Below the pieces are notes generated by a model. That model was not told the DNA's origin. It made no database searches and was given only the letters and a program-made list of their open reading frames with translations. Both the position numbers and the translations under genes were made by a program. From contig CAVRZD010000002.1 in NCBI GenBank assembly GCA_963725645.1, forward strand, positions 372,001 through 436,000: a DNA stretch of 64,000 bases, given 5' to 3'. Shown here in pieces: positions 15,312-22,582 of the stretch; position 1 is the stretch's first letter; the number at the start of each line of letters is the position of its first letter. Origin of the DNA: JALYZC01 sp963725645. Its GTDB lineage: Bacteria > Actinomycetota > Thermoleophilia > Solirubrobacterales > Solirubrobacteraceae.

Positions 15312-16782
15312 GCTCGCGCGCCCTCCTTCCCGACCGGTTGCCGCCCCGCCGGTCGGCCAAGATCAAACCCGCCGTGACCTCGGCGCCCAGGAGCACGCCC
15401 GGGACGCCTGCCCCCGGATGGGTGCCCCCGCCGACGTAGTACATACCCGCCACCAGCCGGTCGCGGTTCGGCGGGCGGAAGGCGGCCGACTGCTGCAGGG
15501 TCGGCTCGATCGCGAAGGCGTTGCCGTCCACCGCGCCGAGCTCGTCGCGGAAGTCGACCGGGGTCATGCGGTGCTCGACGCGGACCGAGTCGCCGAGGCC
15601 CTCGAGCTCGAACGTCGTCTCCAGATCGGCGACGATCGCGTTGCGCAGGCGGTCCCCGGCGCCGGCCCAGTCGACCCCCGCGCGCAGGTTCGGCACCGGG
15701 TGCAGCACCGCGATCGAGTCGCCGTCGGCGGGCGCCATTGCGGCCTCGGTGCGCGCCGGCGCGTGCACGTACGTGGACACCGTCTGCGGCAGGCGGCCCC
15801 GGCGCGTCACGTCGGCGATGAAGTCGCGGTACCCCCGCCCGACCAGCAGGGTGTGGTGCAGCAGCGACGGCTGGACGCGGTCGGCGCCCAGGTAGAGCAG
15901 GAAGCAGGACATCGTCGGGCGCAGGCGGCGGCGGGGCGCCGCTCGGCCGAGCAGCTCGTGCGCGCGCAGCACGTCGGCGTTGGAGATGACGGCGTCGACG
16001 GCCATGCGCTCGCCCGACGCGAGCGCCACGGCGCGCACGCGGCCGCCGGCGTGCTCGACCCGCTCGACCCGCTCCCCGCAGCGCACGTCGAGCGGCCGGG
16101 CCATGGCCTCGACCAGCGAGTACAAACCGCCGTCGGCGTACCACACGCCGTCGGCGACCTGGAGGTAGACCAGCGCGCCGTAGATGGCGGGCACTCGGAA
16201 CGGGTCGCCGCCGATGAACAGCGAGTGGAAGGAGAACGCCTCGCGCACGCGCGGGTGCTCGAAGTGCCGCGCGACGAATCGCCACAGCGAACGCTGGGCA
16301 CCGAGCCGGAGCATCGTGGGCAGGAAGGCCGCCAGCTCCCGGAAGGTCTCGAACGGGCGCCGGCCCGCGTCGAGGATCGCGCGTTCGTAGATCGGCCGCA
16401 GCGCGGCCAGGAACTCGTCGTAGCGCACCGCGTCGCGGGCGGAGAACTTCGCGATCTGCTCCCGCATGCGGTCGGCGTCGCGCGCGAAGTCGAGGTGCTC
16501 GGCCTCGCCGGCCCAGCGGATCCGGTAGCAGGGGTCCAGCTCGCGCAGCGTGACCTCGCTGTGCAGGTCCATGCCGCCGGCGGCGAACGTCTCCTCCAGC
16601 ACCCAGGGCATCGTGATCAGCGACGGTCCCGTGTCCCACGTGTAGCCGCCGTCGCGCAGCCGGTCGGCGCGCCCGCCGGGTCGCCCGCGCTGCTCGAGCA
16701 CGACGACCTCGTGGCCGGCGCCCTGCAGGCGCAGCGCCACGCCGAGTCCGCCGAGCCCGGCGCCGATGACGGCGATCCTCAT
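15292..16782 (-). CDS. crtI: Phytoene desaturase
   Basis: 496 aa, the normal CrtI length. It has the N-terminal FAD motif IAVIGAGLGGLGVALRL, PGGRADRLRDGGYTWDTG near residue 35, and the C-terminal YYVGGGTHPGAGVPGVLLG signature near 455. CrtI introduces three or four double bases into phytoene to give neurosporene or lycopene, using FAD at the membrane. It overlaps crtB by 20 nt. The ATG at 16782 is the only good start. A paralogue at 10421-11857 probably acts later in the pathway. Confidence 0.95.
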   Translation of the reverse strand: MRIAVIGAGLGGLGVALRLQGAGHEVVVLEQRGRPGGRADRLRDGGYTWDTGPSLITMPWVLEETFAAGGMDLHSEVTLRELDPCYRIRWAGEAEHLDFARDADRMREQIAKFSARDAVRYDEFLAALRPIYERAILDAGRRPFETFRELAAFLPTMLRLGAQRSLWRFVARHFEHPRVREAFSFHSLFIGGDPFRVPAIYGALVYLQVADGVWYADGGLYSLVEAMARPLDVRCGERVERVEHAGGRVRAVALASGERMAVDAVISNADVLRAHELLGRAAPRRRLRPTMSCFLLYLGADRVQPSLLHHTLLVGRGYRDFIADVTRRGRLPQTVSTYVHAPARTEAAMAPADGDSIAVLHPVPNLRAGVDWAGAGDRLRNAIVADLETTFELEGLGDSVRVEHRMTPVDFRDELGAVDGNAFAIEPTLQQSAAFRPPNRDRLVAGMYYVGGGTHPGAGVPGVLLGAEVTAGLILADRRGGNRSGRRARERAASAA

Positions 16783-16872
16783 CGCGAACCCTGCTCGGGA
16801 TAGGCGCTGGCCGGCATTCGCATGTCCAAACCTCTCATACGGGCGGGCGGCCCGAGCGGTTGACTCGGGATG

Positions 16873-17796
16873 TCAGCCGAGCTGGGCGCCGAGCGGCCGC
16901 CGCATGGCCGCGAAGCCGCGGTCGAGCAGCTTGATCGCCTGCCGTCCGGCGTCGGGCGAATGCAGCAGCACGACGCCGAGCGCGACGCCTCCACGCCTGG
17001 CAGTGCCGACGAAGCACTCGCCGGCCTTCGGCGTGTAGCCCGTCTTGATCCCCGTCCAGCCGCGATAGCGCCGCAGGTCGAGCGGGTTGTGCCCTGCGAG
17101 GTAGAGCTTGTGGCCCTTGATCGGGAAGCGGAACACGGCGTAGGAGGTGCTGATGATCTTCCGCAGCCGGGGCTCCCGCATCACCGCGGCCGCCAGGCGC
17201 GCGAGGTCGCGCGGGCAGGAGCGGTTCGCGTCGCTGTAGCCGTCCGGGCCGGCGAAGTGGCTGCACCTCAGCCCAAGCTGCCGGGCGCGCTCGTTCATCA
17301 GGCGCACGAAGCGGGGGATCGTGCCGCCGACGTTCTGGGCCAGAACCCGCGCGGCGTCGTTGCCCGACGGCAGGAGCAGGCCGTACAGCAGCGGCGTCAC
17401 GCCCACCCGCTTGCCGCGCGGCAGCAGCCCGACGCCGGAGCCCCGGTAGTGCAGCGCGGCGCGGGTGATGCGCGCGGTCGCGGTCGGCGGCTCGCGCTCG
17501 ACCACGAGCAGCGCGGTCATCATCTTCGTGACGCTCGCGATCGGGCGCGACGTGGTGGGGTCGCGCTCCCACAGAACCTGGCCGCTGCGCAGGTCGAACA
17601 GCACCGCGCCGCGCGGGGGCTTGTTGAAACGCGCGTGCACGCGCCGCGCTGCCGGGACGAGCGCGGCGCCGTAGGGATCGGTGTCGCGCGGCGGGGCGGG
17701 GTGGCTGCTTGCCGAGCCGGCCCGAGCGGCTCCCCGCGGGCGCCCGTCGTCGCCGGTCGCCACCAGCAGTCCGACCGCCACCGCGACGAGGACCAC
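16873..17796 (-). CDS. D-alanyl-D-alanine carboxypeptidase (peptidase S11)
   Basis: 307 aa from the first canonical start (GTG 17796). The three penicillin-binding motifs are all present: SVTK (Ser 88, Lys 91), SGN (144-146) and KTG (251-253). It would trim the terminal D-Ala of peptidoglycan outside the membrane. The start is doubtful: the GTG begins in mid-hydrophobic core, while in-frame sequence upstream encodes a perfect positively charged n-region (SPRRRSRGAGRARLAAL) back to a TAG at 17896-17898 with no ATG/GTG/TTG. A GGAGGAGGAGGAG tract at 17869-17881 sits 6 nt before an in-frame ACG at 17862. A non-canonical start or a local sequence error is possible. Confidence 0.88.
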   Translation of the reverse strand: MVLVAVAVGLLVATGDDGRPRGAARAGSASSHPAPPRDTDPYGAALVPAARRVHARFNKPPRGAVLFDLRSGQVLWERDPTTSRPIASVTKMMTALLVVEREPPTATARITRAALHYRGSGVGLLPRGKRVGVTPLLYGLLLPSGNDAARVLAQNVGGTIPRFVRLMNERARQLGLRCSHFAGPDGYSDANRSCPRDLARLAAAVMREPRLRKIISTSYAVFRFPIKGHKLYLAGHNPLDLRRYRGWTGIKTGYTPKAGECFVGTARRGGVALGVVLLHSPDAGRQAIKLLDRGFAAMRRPLGAQLG

Positions 17797-17895
17797 AAGG
17801 GCCGCGAGCCGTGCGCGCCCCGCTCCGCGTGAGCGGCGCCGCGGGCTGCGTGGTGCTGCCGTGGCCGTCTCCTCCTCCTCCGCCTCGAGATCGCT

Positions 17896-18081
17896 CTATT
17901 CGTCGGGAGGATGGCGCAGGGCCCCGACGATGCCAAACCCGAACAGCGCCAGCACGAGCAGGGAGAGGACCCCGGGGACCAGGACCTCGGTCCCGCGCTC
18001 GATCAGCGCGTCGACCGTCAGGCCGGCGAACAGCACGATGAACACGAGCGCCACGCGGAGGACGACGGTGCGCGTCTCCAT
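17896..18081 (-). CDS. Small two-helix membrane protein
   Basis: 61 aa: helix 1 about residues 7-25, helix 2 about 35-55, with a polar hinge. The ATG at 18081 overlaps the rhomboid stop by one base (TGATG), indicating translational coupling with the rhomboid protease. It ends at a TAG that is in the same frame as the carboxypeptidase gene downstream. Function unknown; it could be a partner or regulator of either neighbour. Confidence 0.65.
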   Translation of the reverse strand: METRTVVLRVALVFIVLFAGLTVDALIERGTEVLVPGVLSLLVLALFGFGIVGALRHPPDE

Positions 18082-18908
18082 CAGTACACCGGCAGGCGGG
18101 GCTCGGGCGTCCTGCGGACGCGGGTGGCAAAGGCGCGGATGAAGATGAGCCCGAAGGCGAAGCCCCCGATGTGGGCGAAGTACGCCACGCCGCCGCCGGT
18201 GGGATCGGAGAGGTCGGCGACCCCGAAGTAGATCTGCTGGAGGAACCAGAGGCCGAGCACGAACACGGCCGGGATCTCGATGAACGTGACGAAGAAGATC
18301 AGGAATATCAGCGTCAGCACGCGCGCGCGGGGATACAGCAGGATGTAGCCGCCCAGGACGCCCGCGATCGCCCCCGACGCCCCGATCGTCGGGGCCGTCG
18401 CATTGGTGTTGAACGCGACCTGCAGCGCGAGCGCCGCGATGCCCGCGAGCAGGTAGAAGGCGATGAACTTCAGTGGCCCCATGGCGTCCTCGACGTTGTT
18501 GCCGAAGATCCACAGGAACAGCATGTTCCCGATGATGTGGAGGAAGCCGCCGTGCATGAACATGGCGGTGAAGATCGTCACCCAGGTGGACGGCGTCGAA
18601 CCCGAGATCGATCGGATCTCGGTCTTGCCCTCGGCGGTGTCCACCGCCGTGCCCTCGCACGCGACCGTTCCGTGGTCGGAGGTGATCAGCTTTCCGCCCG
18701 CGGTGACCCGGTCGCCGTAGCCGCAGTGCTTGCCCGGGTGGGTCAACTCGTAGGGAATCGCGCCGTACTTCACGACCGTCTCGTCGTTCACGGTCGAGAA
18801 CCCGCTGGGCTGCTGGAGGAACAGGAACACGAAGACGTTGATCGCGATCAGCGCCACCGTGACGACCGGGAAGCGCTCGGTCGGGATGTTGTCCTTGAGC
18901 GGGAACAC
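18081..18908 (-). CDS. Rhomboid intramembrane serine protease
   Basis: 275 aa with six or seven membrane helices. The catalytic pair is visible: Ser 178 in GASGAIAG and His 246 in AHIGGFAFG. The upstream HGGFLHIIGNMLFLWIFG (119-136) is the L1/TM2 signature. A long hydrophilic loop at about residues 36-108 lies between TM1 and TM2 and contains a Cys pair. Rhomboids cut membrane helices of other proteins; the substrate is unknown. GTG start at 18908. Confidence 0.92.
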   Translation of the reverse strand: MFPLKDNIPTERFPVVTVALIAINVFVFLFLQQPSGFSTVNDETVVKYGAIPYELTHPGKHCGYGDRVTAGGKLITSDHGTVACEGTAVDTAEGKTEIRSISGSTPSTWVTIFTAMFMHGGFLHIIGNMLFLWIFGNNVEDAMGPLKFIAFYLLAGIAALALQVAFNTNATAPTIGASGAIAGVLGGYILLYPRARVLTLIFLIFFVTFIEIPAVFVLGLWFLQQIYFGVADLSDPTGGGVAYFAHIGGFAFGLIFIRAFATRVRRTPEPRLPVY

Positions 18909-18962
18909 GGGCGCTGGCGCCCTGGCGAGCCCGGCCGGGCGAGGCGCCTACCTTGCCATATC

Positions 18963-19253
18963 TCAAGGCCTCAGCCGCACCCGCAGCACGTTGGCGTGCC
19001 GGCGCGCTCGTTCGCCGTTGCCGACGCGGTCGAGCGCGCTCGAGAACACGGTGTAGGTGCCGCGCGGCAGGCGCACCCGCCTGTTCAGGCGCCAGTGCGC
19101 CGCGCCCCGAGCGCGGAGGAAGCGGCTTCGCCGGCAGCCGCGAACGGGCCCGAGCCGTCCGCGGGCGGTCACGAACCGGCAGCGCCCGTGAACCGCGATC
19201 GCGGCCGCCGTCAGGCCGCGCGCCCTCGCTCGCCTCCCTGGCCGTCCCAGCAC
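18963..19253 (-). pseudogene. Remnant of a secreted Ig-like domain protein
   Basis: A 96-codon reading frame whose last 75 residues look like the final Ig-like domain of large extracellular proteins common in this lineage: Cys and Arg-rich strand, RLPRGTYTVFSSALDRVGN, then a basic strand ending at the stop. The first 20 residues are Arg/Gly-rich and look like non-coding translation, and no signal peptide or upstream domain exists. The simplest reading is the 3' stump of a deleted gene. The rest of the 380-bp gap between the rhomboid and lipA genes holds nothing else I can recognise. Confidence 0.45.
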
Positions 19254-19290
19254 CTCGTTGCCATTGAACTACACGCAGGTGCGGCGCGCG

Positions 19291-20280
19291 TCAGCTCGCG
19301 GCGGCGGCGGCGACCGGCCCCGTGCCGGGTCGCTGCTGCGGGACGTGCTCGTCGGCGTGGTAGCTCGAGCGCACGAGGGGCCCGGCCGCGACGCTCTCGA
19401 AGCCGAGGCCGTGGGCGGCGCGCTCCAGCTCCGCGAACTCGTCGGGGTGCCAGTAGCGCACGACGGGGAGATGGCGCTCGGTGGGCCGCAGGTACTGCCC
19501 GACCGTCAGCACCTGCACGCCGTGCTCGCGCAGCGATCCGAAGGCCTCGACCATCTCCTCGAAGGACTCGCCGAGGCCGACCATCAGCCCGGACTTGGTC
19601 ACGACCTCGTCGCCGCCCATCTCCTTCGCGTTGCGCAGCACGCGGCACGAGCGCTCGAAGCGCGAGCCGCGCCGCGCGACGGGATACAGCCGCGGGACCA
19701 CCTCGACGTTGTGGTTGAACACGTCGGGGCGCTCGGCGATCACCTTCGCCAGCGGCATCTCGGCGCCGCGGAAGTCGGGCGTGAGGACCTCCACCTTGCA
19801 GCCCGGCGCCTGGCGGCGGATCTGCCGGATCACGCCGACGAAGGCCGACGCGCCGTAGTCGGGGAGGTCGTCCCGGTCCACGCTGGTGATGACCGCGTGG
19901 CGCAGGCCCATGCGTGCGACCGACCGCGCGACGCGCGCCGGCTCGAGCGGGTCGTTCCACGTCGGCCTGCCGCTCTTGACGTTGCAGAAGCCGCACCGGC
20001 GCGTGCACGTGTCGCCGAGGATCATGAACGTCGCGGTGCCGCGCTCCCAGCACTCGCCGACGTTCGGGCACGCCGCCTCCTGGCAGACCGTGTGCAGCTC
20101 CTCGGCGTCGATCAGGCTCTTCAGCGCGCGGTACCGGGGCTTCCCGGGCGCCGGCACCTTCAGCCACGGGGGCTTGCGCTCGCGGAACGGGCGCACATCG
20201 GGGCCGAGGACCTCCAGCACGTCCATCCCGCCCGGGTTCGCGCGGGAGCGGGTCGAATGCGACTGCGGCTCGCTCATCAT
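19291..20280 (-). CDS. lipA: Lipoyl synthase
   Basis: 329 aa. A radical-SAM enzyme that inserts two sulfurs into octanoyl groups on E2 and H proteins. The auxiliary 4Fe-4S cluster ligands are C66, C71 and C77 (HTVCQEAACPNVGECW); the radical-SAM ligands are C92, C96 and C99 (CTRRCGFC). The C-terminal RSSYHADEH motif carries the conserved Ser ligand. It starts ATGATGA over the lipB stop, so ATG 20280 or 20277 may be used. lipB-lipA form an operon, and the lipoylated E2 (pdhC) is encoded 2 kb away. Confidence 0.97.
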   Translation of the reverse strand: MMSEPQSHSTRSRANPGGMDVLEVLGPDVRPFRERKPPWLKVPAPGKPRYRALKSLIDAEELHTVCQEAACPNVGECWERGTATFMILGDTCTRRCGFCNVKSGRPTWNDPLEPARVARSVARMGLRHAVITSVDRDDLPDYGASAFVGVIRQIRRQAPGCKVEVLTPDFRGAEMPLAKVIAERPDVFNHNVEVVPRLYPVARRGSRFERSCRVLRNAKEMGGDEVVTKSGLMVGLGESFEEMVEAFGSLREHGVQVLTVGQYLRPTERHLPVVRYWHPDEFAELERAAHGLGFESVAAGPLVRSSYHADEHVPQQRPGTGPVAAAAAS

Positions 20281-20978
20281 CGAGAGGGTAGCGGCGCGAT
20301 CCCCAGTTCCTCGGGCGAGACCGCCCGCGGAGCGCGGCCGAACGTCGCCGCGAACGCCGCCGTGGCCGTCTGCCGGAAGCCGGGGAGGATCCCGGGCGCC
20401 GGGGCGCCGAGCTCCTTGGAGAGCGACGTCATGCGCACGCCGTCCAGCCCGCAGGGGACGATCCACTCGAACGGCTGCAGGTCGTTCTCGACGTTGACGG
20501 CGAATCCGTGCGTCGACACGCCGCGCGCCACGTGCACGCCGATCGAGGCGATCTTGCGGTCCTCCACCCACACGCCGGTGTAGTCCGGGCCCTCGGCGGC
20601 GCGGGCGCGCGCCTCGAGCCCCTCCTCGGCGAGCGCGGCGACCAGCGCGCGCTCCAGCGTCCGGACGTGCTCGACGACGTCGTCGACGCGGACGATCGAA
20701 TAGCCGACGAGCTGGCCCGGGCCGTGGTATGTCACGCGGCCGCCGCGGTCCGTCTCGACGACGTCGATGCCCTGCGAGAGGTACCACGCCTCGCCCATCG
20801 GCAGCTCGCCCGCCGCCGAGCGCCGACCGCGCGTGTAGACCGGCTGGTGCTCGAGCAGCAGGAGGACGTCGCCGTGCTCGTCCCTCTGGCGCGCCGCCCG
20901 CACCCGCTCCTGGAGCGCGAGCCCGTCGCGATACTCGACGACGCCGAGGTTGCAGACGAGGAGCTCCGCTGTGGCCAT
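20277..20978 (-). CDS. lipB: Octanoyl-ACP:protein octanoyltransferase
   Basis: 233 aa. It moves octanoyl from acyl carrier protein to E2/GcvH, the step before LipA. RGGRVTYHGPGQLVGYSI (around residues 78-95), KIASIGVHVARGVSTHG with the catalytic Lys, and the IVPCGL motif with the catalytic Cys are intact. The ATG at 20978 is preceded by TAACCT and a 6-nt gap with no ribosome site, so the mRNA is probably leaderless. It is divergent from the gene at 21015 with only 36 bp between starts. Confidence 0.97.
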   Translation of the reverse strand: MATAELLVCNLGVVEYRDGLALQERVRAARQRDEHGDVLLLLEHQPVYTRGRRSAAGELPMGEAWYLSQGIDVVETDRGGRVTYHGPGQLVGYSIVRVDDVVEHVRTLERALVAALAEEGLEARARAAEGPDYTGVWVEDRKIASIGVHVARGVSTHGFAVNVENDLQPFEWIVPCGLDGVRMTSLSKELGAPAPGILPGFRQTATAAFAATFGRAPRAVSPEELGIAPLPSR

Positions 20979-20984
20979 GCGTCG

Positions 20985-20990
20985 AGGTTA
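20985..20990 (-). promoter_or_regulatory. -10 box TAACCT, leaderless lipBA
   Basis: TAACCT ends 6 nt before the lipB ATG. The opposing -10 box of the divergent gene is only 12 bp away, so the two promoters are interleaved. Confidence 0.5.
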
Positions 20991-21002
20991 CTCCCCGCGA
21001 TC

Positions 21003-21008
21003 TACCCT
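21003..21008 (+). promoter_or_regulatory. -10 box TACCCT, leaderless membrane-protein gene
   Basis: TACCCT ends 6 nt before the ATG at 21015. There is no Shine-Dalgarno sequence. Confidence 0.5.
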
Positions 21009-21014
21009 CTGACC

Positions 21015-21605
21015 ATGGAGCGCGCGTCGCTCACACGCCTGCGCTGGCGCCTGCGCGGTGCGTGGATGTGGCCCGCGTTCGTCGCGCTGACCGCCGCGGA
21101 CGCGCTGCTCCTGCATGCGCTGCCGATCGCCACTGACGGGATCGACCTCGTGCCCGCGCTGCTGCTCGGGGGCTTTCTCAACCTGTTCGTCGTCGCCGTC
21201 GTCGCGCCGTTGAGCGGCGGCCTCGTGCGCCGTCGCCGCCCCGACCTCCCGAAGGCCGTGGCGGCCGACTACGCGGGCGCGGCACTCCTGGCGGCGGTCA
21301 CCGCACTGCTCCTCGCCGGGGGGCTGCTCCACCGTCCGGCGGTCGAGCGCGCCGAGCGCGACCTGCGCGTGCAGGCGGCGGCGGCGCGGGCGTTCCTGCT
21401 CACGAGCGCGCCTCCCGCGGCTCGCGCGCGGCTGGCGGCGGCCAACGCGATCAGGCTGTCCGACGGCTTCTACCGCACGTGCGTCCCCGATGGCCGGCCG
21501 CGCCGCGCGTTCTGCGTGTTCGTGCGCACCACGCAGGACCCGCCGGTCGTGCGCGCGGACCCGGACCGCTCGCCGAATGCGGAGTACCGGACGGTCCAGC
21601 CCTAG
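21015..21605 (+). CDS. Hypothetical membrane protein
   Basis: 196 aa. Three hydrophobic helices (about residues 17-36, 44-66 and 87-106) are followed by a polar C-terminal half that is probably extracytoplasmic, with a Cys pair in FYRTCVPDGRPRRAFCVFV that could form a disulfide. The ATG at 21015 follows a TACCCT -10 box by 6 nt. Function unknown. Its 3' end overlaps the possible 5' extension of the AraC gene. Confidence 0.7.
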   Translation: MERASLTRLRWRLRGAWMWPAFVALTAADALLLHALPIATDGIDLVPALLLGGFLNLFVVAVVAPLSGGLVRRRRPDLPKAVAADYAGAALLAAVTALLLAGGLLHRPAVERAERDLRVQAAAARAFLLTSAPPAARARLAAANAIRLSDGFYRTCVPDGRPRRAFCVFVRTTQDPPVVRADPDRSPNAEYRTVQP

Positions 21606-22081
21606 CGCGGACGTTCGGTTGGCGACGCGAGCGGCGATACTGGGGTATCGCCTTCGTTCCGCCCGCCCGCCATCTGCTGTCCGCCAAGGACCTTGCCGAC
21701 GCCCGCTACTTCGAGCCGCTGGACGTGAACGACCTGGCGAGCGCCGCCGGCCTCTCGCGCGCCCACTTCAGCCGCGAGTTCCGCCGTGCCTTCGGCGAGT
21801 CGCCGCACGCGTACCTCCTGACCCGCCGCCTGGAGCGTGCCGCGGCGCTGCTGCGGAACACCGACCGCTCGGTCGCCGACGTCTGCTTCTCCGTGGGCCT
21901 GCAGAGCGTCGGCTCCTTCACCACCAGCTTCACCCGCAGCTACGGCGTGTCGCCGACCGCCTACCGCGCGGGGTTCCCGCCGGCGGCCCACCATGCGCTC
22001 GTCCCGACATGCGTGCTGCGCGCGTACGGGCGCCCACAACGCCGCACGTTTCGAGAAGACAACGGCCCCGCGCCTGGCTAG
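21479..22081 (+). CDS. AraC-family transcriptional regulator, start uncertain
   Basis: The AraC DNA-binding domain (two helix-turn-helix motifs) is clear from about codon 62: LDVNDLASAAGLSRAHFSR, then FGESPHAYLLTRRLERAAAL, then VADVCFSVGLQSVGSFTTSF. The only canonical start before the domain is GTG 21479, which adds an implausible N-terminus inside the previous gene. Relatives of this type begin just before PPARHLLSAKDLADARYF, near 21647-21660, where only a rare ATC (21647) or CTG is available. The protein is followed 38 nt later by a VOC-family gene, a common regulator/enzyme pairing in actinobacteria, so it probably controls that gene. Confidence 0.75.
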   Translation: MRPRWPAAPRVLRVRAHHAGPAGRARGPGPLAECGVPDGPALARTFGWRRERRYWGIAFVPPARHLLSAKDLADARYFEPLDVNDLASAAGLSRAHFSREFRRAFGESPHAYLLTRRLERAAALLRNTDRSVADVCFSVGLQSVGSFTTSFTRSYGVSPTAYRAGFPPAAHHALVPTCVLRAYGRPQRRTFREDNGPAPG

Positions 22082-22119
22082 CTTGGCGGGCGACCATTTC
22101 GTCGACCCAGGAGGACATC

Positions 22120-22548
22120 ATGATCCGACTCGCCAACGCGCAGCTGTGGGTGCACGACCAGGACGAGGCGCTTGCGTTCTACACCGGCAAGCTCGGCTGG
22201 GAGGTTCGCAGCGACGCGACGCTCCCCGAGATGGGCGACTTCCGCTGGCTCACCGTCGGGCCGACCGGGCAGCCCGACGTCGCGGTCGTGCTGATGGCCA
22301 TCCCCGGCCCGCCGGTCATGGACGGCGCGACCGCCGACGAGGTGCGGACCCTGATGGCAAAGGGCTTCGCGGGGACGCTCTTCCTCACGACCGACGACGC
22401 CCGGGCGTCCTACGAGGAGCTCAAGGGCCGGGGCGTCGAGTTCTCCGAGGAGCCCGAGGAGCGGCCCTACGGAATCGACTCCGGGTTCCGTGACCCGTCG
22501 GGCAACAGCATCAGGCTGACCCAGGTCAAGGAGATCGCGGGCGTCTGA
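22120..22548 (+). CDS. VOC family (glyoxalase-like) protein
   Basis: 142 aa, two beta-alpha-beta-beta-beta modules of the glyoxalase/bleomycin-resistance/dioxygenase superfamily. It starts with AQLWVHDQDEALAFYTGKLGWEV and ends DPSGNSIRLTQ, both typical. Metal ligands would come from His 11 or 12 region, and a Glu near the C-terminus, but are not certain. The ATG at 22120 has CAGGAGGAC as ribosome site. It lies just downstream of an AraC gene. The substrate is unknown; similar proteins are often misnamed as glyoxalases. Confidence 0.88.
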   Translation: MIRLANAQLWVHDQDEALAFYTGKLGWEVRSDATLPEMGDFRWLTVGPTGQPDVAVVLMAIPGPPVMDGATADEVRTLMAKGFAGTLFLTTDDARASYEELKGRGVEFSEEPEERPYGIDSGFRDPSGNSIRLTQVKEIAGV

Positions 22549-22582
22549 GCCTCCGCACGGCGCGCGCTCAGTGCGATCACGC

